NCBI GenBank assembly: GCA_964491395.1
Contig: CAZBGI010000008.1
Coordinates: 19,240 to 83,239 of the forward strand
From: SKVR01 sp964491395
Lineage (GTDB): Bacteria; Bacteroidota; Bacteroidia; Bacteroidales; UBA7960
DNA: 64,000 nucleotides
Reading direction: 5' to 3'
In this document: positions 8,706 to 17,408 of the stretch, in pieces
How positions within the stretch are numbered: position 1 is the stretch's first letter
How the letters are laid out: each line of letters starts with the position of its first letter
Position numbers and translations under genes: made by a program
The notes under the pieces: generated by a model
Database searches by the model: none
What the model was told of the DNA's origin: nothing
The model's input: the letters and a program-made list of their open reading frames with translations, nothing else

Positions 8706-9752
8706 TTAGTAAATACTGGTTACAAAAGAAGGAAAAGGATCGTCAATTTCAGGATTCATAAAGGCCTTGGAGGGAAAAGGATATTTACCACCAAAAATTC
8801 CTGCTTCATAACCCACTGAACGATTTTGTCGGCCGGGAGAGCTTTCGGTAAGTTTGAAGGCGGTGCCTCCCATAATATCATCACCGGGCCAGTATATAAA
8901 ACCCGGGTCTACTCCTACCCTGTTGTCACTGCCTGTATTGTTTTCACCTTCGCATAGATAAGCCGACTCAAAATCAGCTGAATCTTCATAGCATTCTTCC
9001 GGTCCGATTTGCGTACCGGAAGTTAGATTTTTTTCAAATCTACTGTTATAAACCTGTTCCAGAATAAATTCTTCCCGGGTAAAGATATTATTATGTACCT
9101 CTGCATTGCTGATGTCTTTCAACCTGCCCAGAATAACATTGTTTTCAATGGCAATTTTCCCCCTGTGAAACTCCATAAGAGAATTCATAATGTTGTTCTG
9201 GAACATAAAACCTGAGGCCCCCATCTCCTCATTTCCTTCTTTGCTTCCTCCTTTTACCCAACCTCGGATGATATTATTTCTAAACACCCAGCTTTCTGCA
9301 TTTCCTACCACTTCAACAAACCACAACCAGTTGCGTTCTATGGTAATGTTTTCAATTTTCATGGTCTCATCGGCAACAGTAATAATATTGGGTCGCTGAC
9401 CCGGGAAATAAGGAAACTCAAATCCAATGATGACACTTCCGGAGGAGATGGTACGACGATAAGGATTGGCAGTAAACAAAATTCGGCTGATTTTGGCTGT
9501 AGATTTACAGTTCAGCCCGTCGGAAAAACCCTCCCCTATCAATACCAACGGTTTTTCCAGCAAAACATTTCCATAATTCAACGGCGAACCCTTTACAAAA
9601 ATGGTGTCATGCGGAGCCGCATGTTCAATGGCCGATTGAATGCTGCGGAAATCTCTCTCCGTATTTTTTTGATTGGAAACCACGTAATATGCTCCCAAAG
9701 AAGTATGGTAGAATGAAAACAGGATAATTATAAATAGTAATTGTTTTTTCAT
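8706..9752 (-). CDS. Secreted right-handed parallel beta-helix protein
   Basis: 348 residues with a signal peptide (MKKQLLFIIILFSFYHTSLG). After YYVVSNQ, the segment DFRSIQSAIEHAAPHDTIFVKG is the usual opening of pectate-lyase-like beta-helices. It is followed by short Asn-rich coils (FRNNIIRGWV; FQNNIMNSL; IENNVILGRL; VHNNIFTRE) typical of stacked helix turns. No catalytic residues of a known polysaccharide lyase can be assigned, and there is no T9SS sorting domain at the C-terminus. It may be an extracellular or outer-membrane binding or enzyme domain; the function is unknown. It is transcribed alone and convergent with the exonuclease fusion. Confidence 0.75.
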   Translation of the reverse strand: MKKQLLFIIILFSFYHTSLGAYYVVSNQKNTERDFRSIQSAIEHAAPHDTIFVKGSPLNYGNVLLEKPLVLIGEGFSDGLNCKSTAKISRILFTANPYRRTISSGSVIIGFEFPYFPGQRPNIITVADETMKIENITIERNWLWFVEVVGNAESWVFRNNIIRGWVKGGSKEGNEEMGASGFMFQNNIMNSLMEFHRGKIAIENNVILGRLKDISNAEVHNNIFTREEFILEQVYNSRFEKNLTSGTQIGPEECYEDSADFESAYLCEGENNTGSDNRVGVDPGFIYWPGDDIMGGTAFKLTESSPGRQNRSVGYEAGIFGGKYPFPSKAFMNPEIDDPFPSFVTSIY

Positions 9753-9790
9753 TCGAATAATTTTGCATTAATAAGTAATTGTTTCAATGA

Positions 9791-9847
9791 AACTTGCATA
9801 AAACACCTTCTCTGTCCGGTTTCTTGAGCATAGTGCTTATGCAAGCT
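9791..9847. repeat. 53-nt inverted-repeat element, copy 1
   Basis: Arms CTTGCATAA (9793-9801) and TTATGCAAG (9837-9845) span exactly 53 nt. The same arms with the same 53-nt span, and the same flanking TGAAA on the left, recur at 15099-15151. The loop differs between copies. This may be a small non-autonomous repeat, a palindromic repeat family, or a structured RNA or regulator site. Confidence 0.65.
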
Positions 9848-10445
9848 TTTTACGCAAACAAGTTGATTTACGGTATTACAATGCGATTACAGAACGTTAC
9901 CCGGTTTGTGTATCAAATTCACCAATTATAAAGCGCTGATATACATGCACATACAAAGTCGTCGCAAGGAATCTATAACTTGTCGAAAATTACAGCCGAT
10001 TTTCTAATTAAACAATTCGGGTATAACCCTATTTAGTATGCACTATTCCTCAATCAAACCAATAAGTATATACCCTAAACAATATATACGTGTATTAACG
10101 TACAATCGGCACTCAAAATCATTATTGTCCGCTTTAATTGTTTCGTATCTACGTAACTCACATGAAGATACATGCTTGCATGCTATAAGCATCTCACCCC
10201 ATGGTATTAGGCTTTCAGGCAATGCTTATAACGCTGACTCCGTCAGGAGCGAAAAGTTTCTGGTTATGAAGTGGGCCCTATGATACAAATCCCTCAGGGA
10301 TGACACAAATGATAGGCATTTCAAAAAAAACGACTGTTATTTTAACCGTACCGTAGTGATTCAAAATCCCACCTTTAAAAGAGGTAAAATAGTAAAAGAG
10401 CCCATATTTATTTCCTTGCCGATTTTATCTATGCAATAAAAACGA

Positions 10446-10453
10446 TACCTTTG
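10446..10453 (+). promoter_or_regulatory. Bacteroidota -7 box TACCTTTG
   Basis: Fits TAnnTTTG and lies 119 bp upstream of the deiminase start. A -33 match is poor (TTTA at 10424-10427, spacing 18). Confidence 0.4.
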
Positions 10454-10572
10454 TATATCAGATGAAGCAGTAACAAGCTGATCATCTTCCGCTATTTTTA
10501 CAAAAAAATATCAACCAACCCGTTAACTCAATTTATTATCCAAACACACTCTATTCGTTAAACCAACAAATC

Positions 10573-12771
10573 ATGAAATTCTTTACTACTTCATTGCTCC
10601 TGATTTTTATCAGTTTTGCAAGCTCAGCACAGGAGCATCTCCCTAAAGGACTTACCGACAAAGAAAAAGAAGTTTACGAGCATTACATTCTCAATTTTGA
10701 ATATGGAGATAAAAGCACGCAACCCCCGGCAACGCCTCCCCGCACACCGGCAGAGTTTGAAGAAACAGGAGGAATTATCATTACCTGGACATCCTACCAG
10801 AACGAGTTGCGCGAAATTGTAAGGCATGCAAAGCTCAGAGTTCCGGTATATATCATTGCTGATAATCCTTCCAGCGTTCAGTCTTATCTCAACCAGGGTG
10901 ACGTTGACATGGAAAATATTACCATTTTGCAAATCAATTTCAATTCGGTGTGGGTAAGAGACTTTGGCCCCCAAAGCACTTACCTTGCCGACACCGATGA
11001 ACTGGCTTTTGTGGACTGGGTTTATAACCGCCCTTACCGCCCCGACGACAATATGATTCCCATGAATTTGGCCAATCATTTCGATATACCCCTTTACCAG
11101 ATGACCACCAACCCCAACAGGCTGGTAGCCACAGGAGGAAATTTTGTGGTAGATGGGCATGGGACAGCCATGTCATCGAAACTTATTCTTACCGAAAATC
11201 CCGAGCTGACGGAAGATCAGGTAGATGATATTATCTATAATTACCTGGGTATTGACCGTTATATCAAAATGGAGGAGCTCCCTTACGACAATATCAGTCA
11301 TATCGACATGCACATGAAATTGCTGGATGAAGAAACCCTGCTGGTGGGAGAATTCCCACAGGGCGTATCTGACGGTCCCTATATTGAAAACAACCTGAGT
11401 TATTTACTGGACAATTACAATACCTGCTACGACAGAGAATACGATGTGGTTAGAATCCCCATGGTTCCCAGTTCAGGAGGGAATTACCCTCCCAATTCTT
11501 CTTACCGAACCTATACCAATTCGCTAATTCTGAATGATCTGGTGTTGGTGCCCAGCTACCACAATTCAGCTCTCAACCAGCAGGCCATCAGCATATACGA
11601 AGAGGCAATGCCGGGACACGAAATAGTGGGCATCAACATGGAAAACGTAATCGGTGCCAGTGGTGCGATACATTGTATTACCCGCGAAATTGCTGCTACG
11701 GATCCCATATTTATTTCTCATGCCACCATTCGTGAAGTAGAAGACTACTATGAAAACTACAGGGTGGAGGCCACCATCAAAAATGTCAGCGGCCTTACCT
11801 CAGCAAGTGTTTTCTACAGAACAGGTACAGAAGGAGATTTCACCGAAATCGCGATGGAACACCAGGGGGATGACCTCTATGTTGCCTCTATTCCTGCCCA
11901 GGCATGCAATGCTACAATACAGTATTACATCAGTGCCACCAACGCCAACAAGACCATCACCAAGCCTTATACCGGTGCTTCAGGGGCATGGACTTTTGAG
12001 TTGGGTGGAGAGGCTGTAAACTTCACTGCCAGTGAAACAGTAGCCGGTATTGATGAAGATATTGTTTTTCAGTACCTCGGTTGTCTTGAAGCTGATGACA
12101 TCACAGAAGCCTTATGGAACTTTGGGGAAGGAGCCCATCCGCAAACCGCTGCAGGCGTTGATGATGTTACAGTAACTTATGATACGCCCGGCTACAAAAC
12201 GATTACCTTATCTATTGATGGAGAAGAGCTGATCAGAGAAGATTATGTTTCGATAACCGATGTCCAAACCTACGAGCTTAACATTTCTGTAGCAGGAGAA
12301 GGTCAGACAACCCCCGCCGCAGGAACTTACAACTACGAGGAAGGCTCAGAGATAACTCTTTCTGCTGAGGCTGCACCGGGCTGGTCTTTTGAAGAATGGC
12401 AAATTGTGGCTGACGAGGATATGGTTTATGAGCAGAATGAAATTGCTGTTACTATGAGTGCAAATATCAATGCAAAAGCGGTTTTCACAGAAACAGGAAC
12501 TTCAGTTGCTGACTGGCAAAACCAGTTTTTATTTGATGTTTTTCCCAATCCTGCCCAAAACCGTTTCAACGTGGTGATGACCCCAACTCCCGGGCCTGTA
12601 AACATTGAAGTTTATAACACTACCGGCCAGTGCGTATTCCACGACACAGTTTTGGTCAAATACTGGGATCAACAGTTTTTAGTTGATTTGAGTGCTGAAA
12701 GTACCGGAATCTACTTTGTGAAAGTATCCTGGGAAGAAGGAAGTAAGACGCGCAAAGTTATCTTGCAATAA
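10573..12771 (+). CDS. Secreted peptidylarginine/agmatine deiminase family protein with T9SS sorting domain
   Basis: 732 residues: signal peptide (1-19, ending SSA|QE), deiminase domain (about 55-380), Ig-like segment (about 385-480), a PKD-like segment (about 482-565), an InlB-type B repeat (about 572-645) and a type A T9SS C-terminal domain (about 660-732, FPNPAQNRF ... GIYFVKV). The catalytic set of the guanidino-group-modifying fold is present: WVRDFGP (Asp130), HID (His243, Asp245) and AIHCITRE (Cys368), plus Asn316. The layout resembles Porphyromonas peptidylarginine deiminase (PPAD), which citrullinates C-terminal Arg, more than cytosolic agmatine deiminase. The RPR pair that binds substrate in PPAD is here NRPYRPDD (Arg153, Arg156), so specificity is open. 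Expected on the cell surface or outside. Confidence 0.88.
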   Translation: MKFFTTSLLLIFISFASSAQEHLPKGLTDKEKEVYEHYILNFEYGDKSTQPPATPPRTPAEFEETGGIIITWTSYQNELREIVRHAKLRVPVYIIADNPSSVQSYLNQGDVDMENITILQINFNSVWVRDFGPQSTYLADTDELAFVDWVYNRPYRPDDNMIPMNLANHFDIPLYQMTTNPNRLVATGGNFVVDGHGTAMSSKLILTENPELTEDQVDDIIYNYLGIDRYIKMEELPYDNISHIDMHMKLLDEETLLVGEFPQGVSDGPYIENNLSYLLDNYNTCYDREYDVVRIPMVPSSGGNYPPNSSYRTYTNSLILNDLVLVPSYHNSALNQQAISIYEEAMPGHEIVGINMENVIGASGAIHCITREIAATDPIFISHATIREVEDYYENYRVEATIKNVSGLTSASVFYRTGTEGDFTEIAMEHQGDDLYVASIPAQACNATIQYYISATNANKTITKPYTGASGAWTFELGGEAVNFTASETVAGIDEDIVFQYLGCLEADDITEALWNFGEGAHPQTAAGVDDVTVTYDTPGYKTITLSIDGEELIREDYVSITDVQTYELNISVAGEGQTTPAAGTYNYEEGSEITLSAEAAPGWSFEEWQIVADEDMVYEQNEIAVTMSANINAKAVFTETGTSVADWQNQFLFDVFPNPAQNRFNVVMTPTPGPVNIEVYNTTGQCVFHDTVLVKYWDQQFLVDLSAESTGIYFVKVSWEEGSKTRKVILQ

Positions 12772-12788
12772 TTCTGGTTTATCTTGAT

Positions 12789-12829
12789 AAAAACACCGGA
12801 TAACTGATTGATAGTTATCCGGTGTTTTT
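12789..12829 (+). terminator. Strong intrinsic terminator of the deiminase gene
   Basis: Perfect 17-bp stem (arms 12789-12805 and 12813-12829) with a 7-nt loop; the A-rich and T-rich ends make it bidirectional. It begins 17 bases past the stop codon. Confidence 0.9.
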
Positions 12830-12963
12830 ATTAAGTCTCTCCAGCAAGCCTTCTTTTTTCAATTCATGCAAAACAATTTATGTCATTTGGCATAGAAGGC
12901 AAATTCGCACCAGATATCTTTTACACAGGACTCCAGAACATTTTCATAAATGTGCTGTGAGAT

Positions 12964-13185
12964 CTACAAGGTATCATTGGACGAATTAGATATAATAGCA
13001 GGCGTAGTCCACCTTGAATAGTTAAATGTCAAGGTTTCTCCACCGATTACCTGAAACACCCCCCTTTGTGTATAATAATTATACCAGAAATAATCACCTT
13101 GCAGCATCTTTGTCAATCTAATTTCTCCATTTTCATCTGGTTTTGATTCGGAGTAAAGACCCATGGTTGAAAGAACACTATCCAT
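12964..13185 (-). CDS. Small ORF or 3' remnant of a gene cut by an IS fragment
   Basis: 73 codons from the ATG at 13185. The product (RLTKMLQGDYFWYNYYTQRG ... FNYSRWTTPAII) looks like the C-terminal end of a globular or secreted protein, not a complete small protein, and no family is recognised. The frame continues upstream only into antisense-like sequence of the transposase fragment, which argues that the original 5' part was lost. The end of the transposase fragment lies at or just inside its start. Real expression is doubtful. Confidence 0.4.
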   Translation of the reverse strand: MDSVLSTMGLYSESKPDENGEIRLTKMLQGDYFWYNYYTQRGVFQVIGGETLTFNYSRWTTPAIISNSSNDTL

Positions 13186-13375
13186 GTCTTTCTTTTGACT
13201 TGCTGTCAAAAACATTGGCAGCTTTGGATAAAAATTCCTTTTTCCAATTAGAAATAACATTAGGATGAACCTCAAAGCGTCTTGCCAGCTCTGACAGGCT
13301 CTCCCGCTCTTTGATGGCCTCTAAGACTACCTGAGTTTTAAAAGCTGAACTGAATTTTCTTCTCGTTTTTTTCAT
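13178..13375 (-). pseudogene. IS3-family transposase OrfA, truncated
   Basis: The ATG at 13375 starts a 65-residue product with the classic OrfA helix-turn-helix: RRKFSSAFKTQVVLEAIKE, then LARRFEVHPNVISNWKKEF and FLSKAANVFD. Complete OrfA proteins are about 90-100 residues and go on with a leucine zipper; here the sequence breaks after FDSKSKE and soon stops. No OrfB integrase (DDE) follows. The element is therefore a decayed 5' remnant that cannot move by itself. It lies between an AT-rich gene and an orphan 3' fragment, consistent with insertion followed by deletion. Confidence 0.8.
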
Positions 13376-13380
13376 AGTTT

Positions 13381-13431
13381 CCACAAGTAAAATTAATAAG
13401 GTTTTTCCACTTTAGCTTGTGGTCTGAATTT
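13381..13431 (-). mobile_element. Probable left end of the decayed IS3-type element
   Basis: The 50 bases upstream of the truncated transposase contain CCACAAG (13381-13387) and its reverse complement CTTGTGG (13416-13422). The tract reading AATTCAGACCACAAGC on the minus strand has the position and look of an IS terminal repeat. The matching right end was not found near 12.9-13.2 kb, as expected for a truncated copy. The exact end is uncertain. Confidence 0.45.
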
Positions 13432-14671
13432 AGGGGAGTATTATAGTTTGCACCCAATATCCTCCACCTATTGACATAGCTTCACCCTGCGGATGTACAA
13501 TATTTGCATTAGTTGCATCCCAATTCATATAGAGATATTTTTCAGCTCTATAAATAATCTGTGAACCCATAATAGGGGTATTTGTATTACCATTAAAATA
13601 TTTTTCATTTTGTTGCTCTTTTGATTCTTCAAGTATATAAGATGAATCATTATAAATTTGATTTTCTCTTTCAAATAAATCATTTTTATCGAAATCAAAA
13701 AGTTCCTGAGGATAGTCAAAGTCGAAGGCTTTGTCAATATCAGACGAATTTATTTCTCCATAAGTGTGTTTTAATACTACAGCATGTGTTGGTTTAGTGA
13801 AAAGCTGATAAATAGTGTTATCGAAAAATTCAATTGAATTATACTGCGAAGTAAAATAAATATGAGGCATATCAATGCTGTTATTGATTTTATTATTTAT
13901 CCTTGAATAAAAAACCAATTTGCATTGAAAGTTTTTATCTTCTTCCGGTGTTAAATGAATTACTACAAACGCAAAAAAGTACTCATTGCCTCCAATATAT
14001 TTCATATCGGTTGTATAGTCCCAATCAAAAGATATAGGATACTTTTTTTGTGGGCTTTCTGAAGATATAATCTCAAAATTAGTTTTTCCGATTTTATCAA
14101 TCTTTATTATATGACCCTTTTCATCAAAAACCCCATCCATAATGGTTTCATCTTGTTTCTCAGGTGAGAGAGAATACCCATTTTTTATTAATGTAAATGT
14201 AGATCTATAACCACATACAACATTGAGATTATCGTCTATGACTTGCAATTGAACAATTCCTTTCCGGCTAACATTTCTTGAAACAGGGATTTTTTTGATT
14301 AATTTGCCGTCTCTTGATAAAACCATGATTTCACCTTTATTGTTATCATAAAGATAAAATAATTTCAATTTTTCAGAATAACGGAAAAGTTGACAAGAAG
14401 AGTTCTTATCATAACTAAATTGATATGATAAATTTTTGGTTTTTAAATTATATATTTTAATTTTATTTTCAGTTTCACAAAGTACGGCAACCTCATTGTC
14501 ACTTATTATCTGAAAGCTGGATATACCATAATTCCCGCTAGGAAGTTTCTCAACTTTACACCCATCCTCGATATTCCATGGTATTTCAATGACTTTTTCC
14601 ATTACTCTTTCAGAAAACCCATTAAATCCAATGAAGAGGAGGAAAAGCGTTAATATATATTTGTTTTTCAT
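13430..14671 (-). CDS. Secreted protein, probable beta-propeller, AT-rich gene
   Basis: 413 residues with a signal peptide (MKNKYILTLFLLFIGFNGFS). Repeated four-strand-like segments (FQIISDNEVAVLCETENKIKI; LQVIDDNLNVVCGYRS; YIGGNEYFFAFVVIH) suggest a beta-propeller of the six-bladed kind seen in Bacteroidota secreted proteins; this is inference from pattern only. The gene is visibly more AT-rich than its neighbours and uses many ATA/TTA/AAA codons, suggesting transfer. Its stop codon is at 13430-13432, exactly at the putative IS end, so the present C-terminus (YWVQTIILP) may be altered by the insertion. Function unknown. Confidence 0.65.
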   Translation of the reverse strand: MKNKYILTLFLLFIGFNGFSERVMEKVIEIPWNIEDGCKVEKLPSGNYGISSFQIISDNEVAVLCETENKIKIYNLKTKNLSYQFSYDKNSSCQLFRYSEKLKLFYLYDNNKGEIMVLSRDGKLIKKIPVSRNVSRKGIVQLQVIDDNLNVVCGYRSTFTLIKNGYSLSPEKQDETIMDGVFDEKGHIIKIDKIGKTNFEIISSESPQKKYPISFDWDYTTDMKYIGGNEYFFAFVVIHLTPEEDKNFQCKLVFYSRINNKINNSIDMPHIYFTSQYNSIEFFDNTIYQLFTKPTHAVVLKHTYGEINSSDIDKAFDFDYPQELFDFDKNDLFERENQIYNDSSYILEESKEQQNEKYFNGNTNTPIMGSQIIYRAEKYLYMNWDATNANIVHPQGEAMSIGGGYWVQTIILP

Positions 14672-14834
14672 GTGTTTGATGTATCTTCAGAAAAAACCTC
14701 TCTGTCTCCTGCAAATAGGTGTCAGTGAAGTCTTTGAGCTTACTGTATGACTCGGTTGAAAGGGGTAAAAAATGCTTATGGATTAATTCTTTTAGACGAT
14801 TCTGATGCGCTTTCACTATTTTTTCATTCAACAT
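14622..14834 (-). CDS. Small hypothetical protein overlapping the AT-rich gene
   Basis: 70 residues (MLNEKIVKAHQNRLKELI ...), mostly helical and charged, with no signal peptide or known domain. Its last 50 bp overlap the start of the 13430-14671 gene in another frame, as in translationally coupled pairs. It shares that gene's AT-rich composition. It could be a genuine small cytosolic partner or chance; homologues would decide. Confidence 0.35.
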   Translation of the reverse strand: MLNEKIVKAHQNRLKELIHKHFLPLSTESYSKLKDFTDTYLQETERFFLKIHQTHEKQIYINAFPPLHWI

Positions 14835-15188
14835 GTACGTCCCGTTTGTTATTAATACATTGACCTGGCTTTTATTTTCTAAAAATAAGACAATTTTTTG
14901 ATTAAAAAATCGGGGTTAACGGTTTAATTAGTAAAATTGTAGATTATTAGCGGTGGGATGAGCAAAATTAAGTCTTTTTGCAACAAGGATGCTAACGGAA
15001 AACAAAAAGAAATCGTATTCTTAAGGTTCATACAGTACTACATAAAAAACACAATTCTAATCAAACACAGTATCATTAATTATTTCTGACCTATGAAACT
15101 TGCATAAGCGCTGCGCTCTCCAAATATAAACAGTAAGCCCGGTTATGCAAGTTCCTTTTAACCAATTAATTATTAAAATTTTATCCTA
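14835..15188. other. Intergenic region with an inverted-repeat element
   Basis: 354 bp, AT-rich, between divergent genes. The only structure seen is the second copy of the 53-nt inverted repeat at 15097-15153, 36 bp before the oligopeptidase start. No convincing -7 box was recognised. Confidence 0.6.
15097..15153. repeat. 53-nt inverted-repeat element, copy 2
   Basis: Perfect 11-bp arms AACTTGCATAA (15097-15107) and TTATGCAAGTT (15143-15153). The inner arms CTTGCATAA/TTATGCAAG span 53 nt, as in copy 1 at 9793-9845, and ATGAAA or TGAAA precedes both. It lies just upstream of the S9 oligopeptidase, where it could fold in the 5' leader. Confidence 0.7.
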
Positions 15189-17297
15189 ATGAAAACCCAA
15201 AGAGTGTTCTTACTGATCCTGAACGTGTTATTTCTTATAGCCTGTGGACAACCCGGTAAAAAGGAAGCAACACCTCCCGTGGCTGCACAACACGAGCAAC
15301 AACTTATCATGCATGGTGATACACGCATTGATTTCTATTACTGGATGAACGACAGGGATAATCCTGAAGTAATTGCTTACCTGGAAGCAGAAAATGACTA
15401 TTTGAAAGAAAGCCTGGAACATCTTGAAGACAACCGTGAAGAACTTTTTGAAGAGATGCTCGGAAGATTAAAGCAGGACGAGAGCAGTGCTCCTTTTTTC
15501 CAGAATGGATATTATTATTACACCCGCTACGAAGAGGGTGGTGAATACCCCATCTATTGCCGGAAAAAAGAATCCATGGAAGCAGAGGAAGAAGTTCTGC
15601 TCAATATTCCTCAAATGGCCGAAGGATACCGTTATTTCAACGTGGGCAATTTCAGCATCAGCCCCGATAATGAAAGGATAGCCTACACGGTGGATACACT
15701 GGGAAGACGTCAGTATACCATTTTTTACAAAGACCTGGATACCCAAAACGTACATTCTACAGCCATTGAACATGCCGCAGGGGATGTAGAATGGGCCGCT
15801 GACAACAACACGTTTTTCTTTACCACCATCGACCCGGTAACACTGCGCTATATCAAAGTTTTCAGATACAATACAGATACCAAAACGCCGGAGGAAGTAT
15901 ACTACGAAGAAGACGATACCTACTATTACATGGGCGTTTCCAAAACTACGGACGGAAAGTATCTTACCATTGATGTATCTACTACGTTAAGTACGGAAAC
16001 ATTATTACTGGAGGCAGACAACCCGCAGGGAAGTTTCAGGGTATTTCAGCCCCGGCAACGAGATTTGATTTACTCAGTAGAACATCTGGATGGCACATTC
16101 TATATTTTGACCAACGATCAGGCTCAAAATTTCCGGTTGATGGAAACTCCTGCATCACAAACACAGATCCACCATTGGAAAGAAGTAATTCCTCACCGGG
16201 AAGATGTTTTGCTGGAAAGTTTCGCTTTGTTCAATGATTTTATGGTGTTGCAGGAACGCAGCAATGCCCTGAGACAAATGCGGATTATCAACACCAACAA
16301 CAACAGCGAACACTATATTGATTTTGAAGAGGAAGCCTACACGGCAGCCATCAACATCAACCGCGAAACTGATACGGATATTTTCCGTTACAGCTATACC
16401 TCTCTTACTACGCCGGCTACCATTGTCGACTATAATATGAACACAAAGGAACAAAATACGGTCTGGCAACAAACCGTTCTGGGCGACTTTGATGCTGATG
16501 ATTACGAAACCCGAAGACTGTTTGCGCCCGCGCGGGATGGCGAAAAGATTCCTGTTACCCTGGTTTATAAAAAGGGGACAAAACAAGATGGCAACAATCC
16601 GCTTCTTCAGTATTCCTATGGCTCTTACGGAATTAGTGTTGACCCCAGGTTCAACTCCAACCTTATCAGCCTGCTCGACAGAGGCTTTGTATATGCAATG
16701 GCACACATCAGAGGAGGTCAGGAAATGGGCAGAACATGGTATGAGGAGGGAAAACTGCTCAAAAAGATTAATACCTTCACCGACTTTGTAGATGTATCTG
16801 AATTCTTAATCAGTGAAAATTACACATCGCCCGACCTGCTTTTTGCCCAGGGAGGTAGCGCAGGTGGCCTATTGATGGGTGCCATTGCCAATATGCGCCC
16901 CGAGCTTTATCAAGGCATTATTGCCGGAGTACCCTTTGTGGATGTGGTAACCACTATGCTGGATGAGACCATTCCTCTTACTACTTCCGAATATGACGAG
17001 TGGGGCAACCCCAATGATTCGCTTTTCTATCATTACATGCTTTCCTATTCGCCTTACGACCAGATCCGTGAACAGGCTTATCCCAATATGCTGATTACTT
17101 CAGGATTGTATGATTCTCAGGTACAATACTGGGAGCCTACCAAGTGGACTGCCAAGCTGCGAACCCACAATACCGGAGACAGTAAAATATTCCTGTACAC
17201 CAACATGGAAGCCGGGCATAGCGGAGCATCAGGAAGATTTCAACGGTTGAAGGAAATGGCTCTGCAATATGCATTTATGCTTGATTTGGTGAAATAA
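15189..17297 (+). CDS. S9A oligopeptidase (oligopeptidase B-like) lipoprotein
   Basis: 702 residues, the usual size of prolyl oligopeptidase/oligopeptidase B. An N-terminal lipobox (LFLIACGQ) predicts a lipid-anchored exported form. An N-terminal seven-bladed propeller (about 75-420; repeated YYEEDDTYYYMGVSKTTDG-type blades) precedes an alpha/beta-hydrolase domain. The triad is visible: GGSAGG (Ser557), GLYDSQV (Asp642) and EAGHSG (His677). The segment HIRGGQEMGRTWYEEGK is typical of oligopeptidase B. It cleaves short peptides, probably after basic residues if truly OpB-like. First of three same-strand genes for exported proteins (gap 111 bp to the dipeptidase). Confidence 0.92.
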   Translation: MKTQRVFLLILNVLFLIACGQPGKKEATPPVAAQHEQQLIMHGDTRIDFYYWMNDRDNPEVIAYLEAENDYLKESLEHLEDNREELFEEMLGRLKQDESSAPFFQNGYYYYTRYEEGGEYPIYCRKKESMEAEEEVLLNIPQMAEGYRYFNVGNFSISPDNERIAYTVDTLGRRQYTIFYKDLDTQNVHSTAIEHAAGDVEWAADNNTFFFTTIDPVTLRYIKVFRYNTDTKTPEEVYYEEDDTYYYMGVSKTTDGKYLTIDVSTTLSTETLLLEADNPQGSFRVFQPRQRDLIYSVEHLDGTFYILTNDQAQNFRLMETPASQTQIHHWKEVIPHREDVLLESFALFNDFMVLQERSNALRQMRIINTNNNSEHYIDFEEEAYTAAININRETDTDIFRYSYTSLTTPATIVDYNMNTKEQNTVWQQTVLGDFDADDYETRRLFAPARDGEKIPVTLVYKKGTKQDGNNPLLQYSYGSYGISVDPRFNSNLISLLDRGFVYAMAHIRGGQEMGRTWYEEGKLLKKINTFTDFVDVSEFLISENYTSPDLLFAQGGSAGGLLMGAIANMRPELYQGIIAGVPFVDVVTTMLDETIPLTTSEYDEWGNPNDSLFYHYMLSYSPYDQIREQAYPNMLITSGLYDSQVQYWEPTKWTAKLRTHNTGDSKIFLYTNMEAGHSGASGRFQRLKEMALQYAFMLDLVK

Positions 17298-17408
17298 TAC
17301 CCACCATTTATTCTATTCATTAAGAAAACTTTTTTAACCCTGTGGATGTCAATCTCCCCCGACCAAAAAAAAGGTTTGCCCACAGAAAATTCTAAAACAA
17401 CTATTACC

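Larger units (their letters stand above)
9753..10572. other. 820-bp intergenic region, no convincing gene
   Basis: Separates two divergent genes. It holds the first copy of the 53-nt inverted-repeat element (9791-9847) and a -7 box at 10446-10453. An 81-codon open frame at 10038-10283 has no recognisable domain, signal peptide or family-like composition and is not called. The length is unusual for this gene-dense window and suggests lost or inserted material. Confidence 0.6.

Noticed and set aside
10038..10283. 81-codon ORF in the gap before the deiminase
   Set aside because: No domain, signal peptide or family-like composition, and it sits in a region with other non-coding signs.
13186..13275. 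Upstream part of the 103-codon frame ending at 12964
   Set aside because: It starts with a TTG inside the transposase fragment in another frame, so only the part from the ATG at 13185 is reported.
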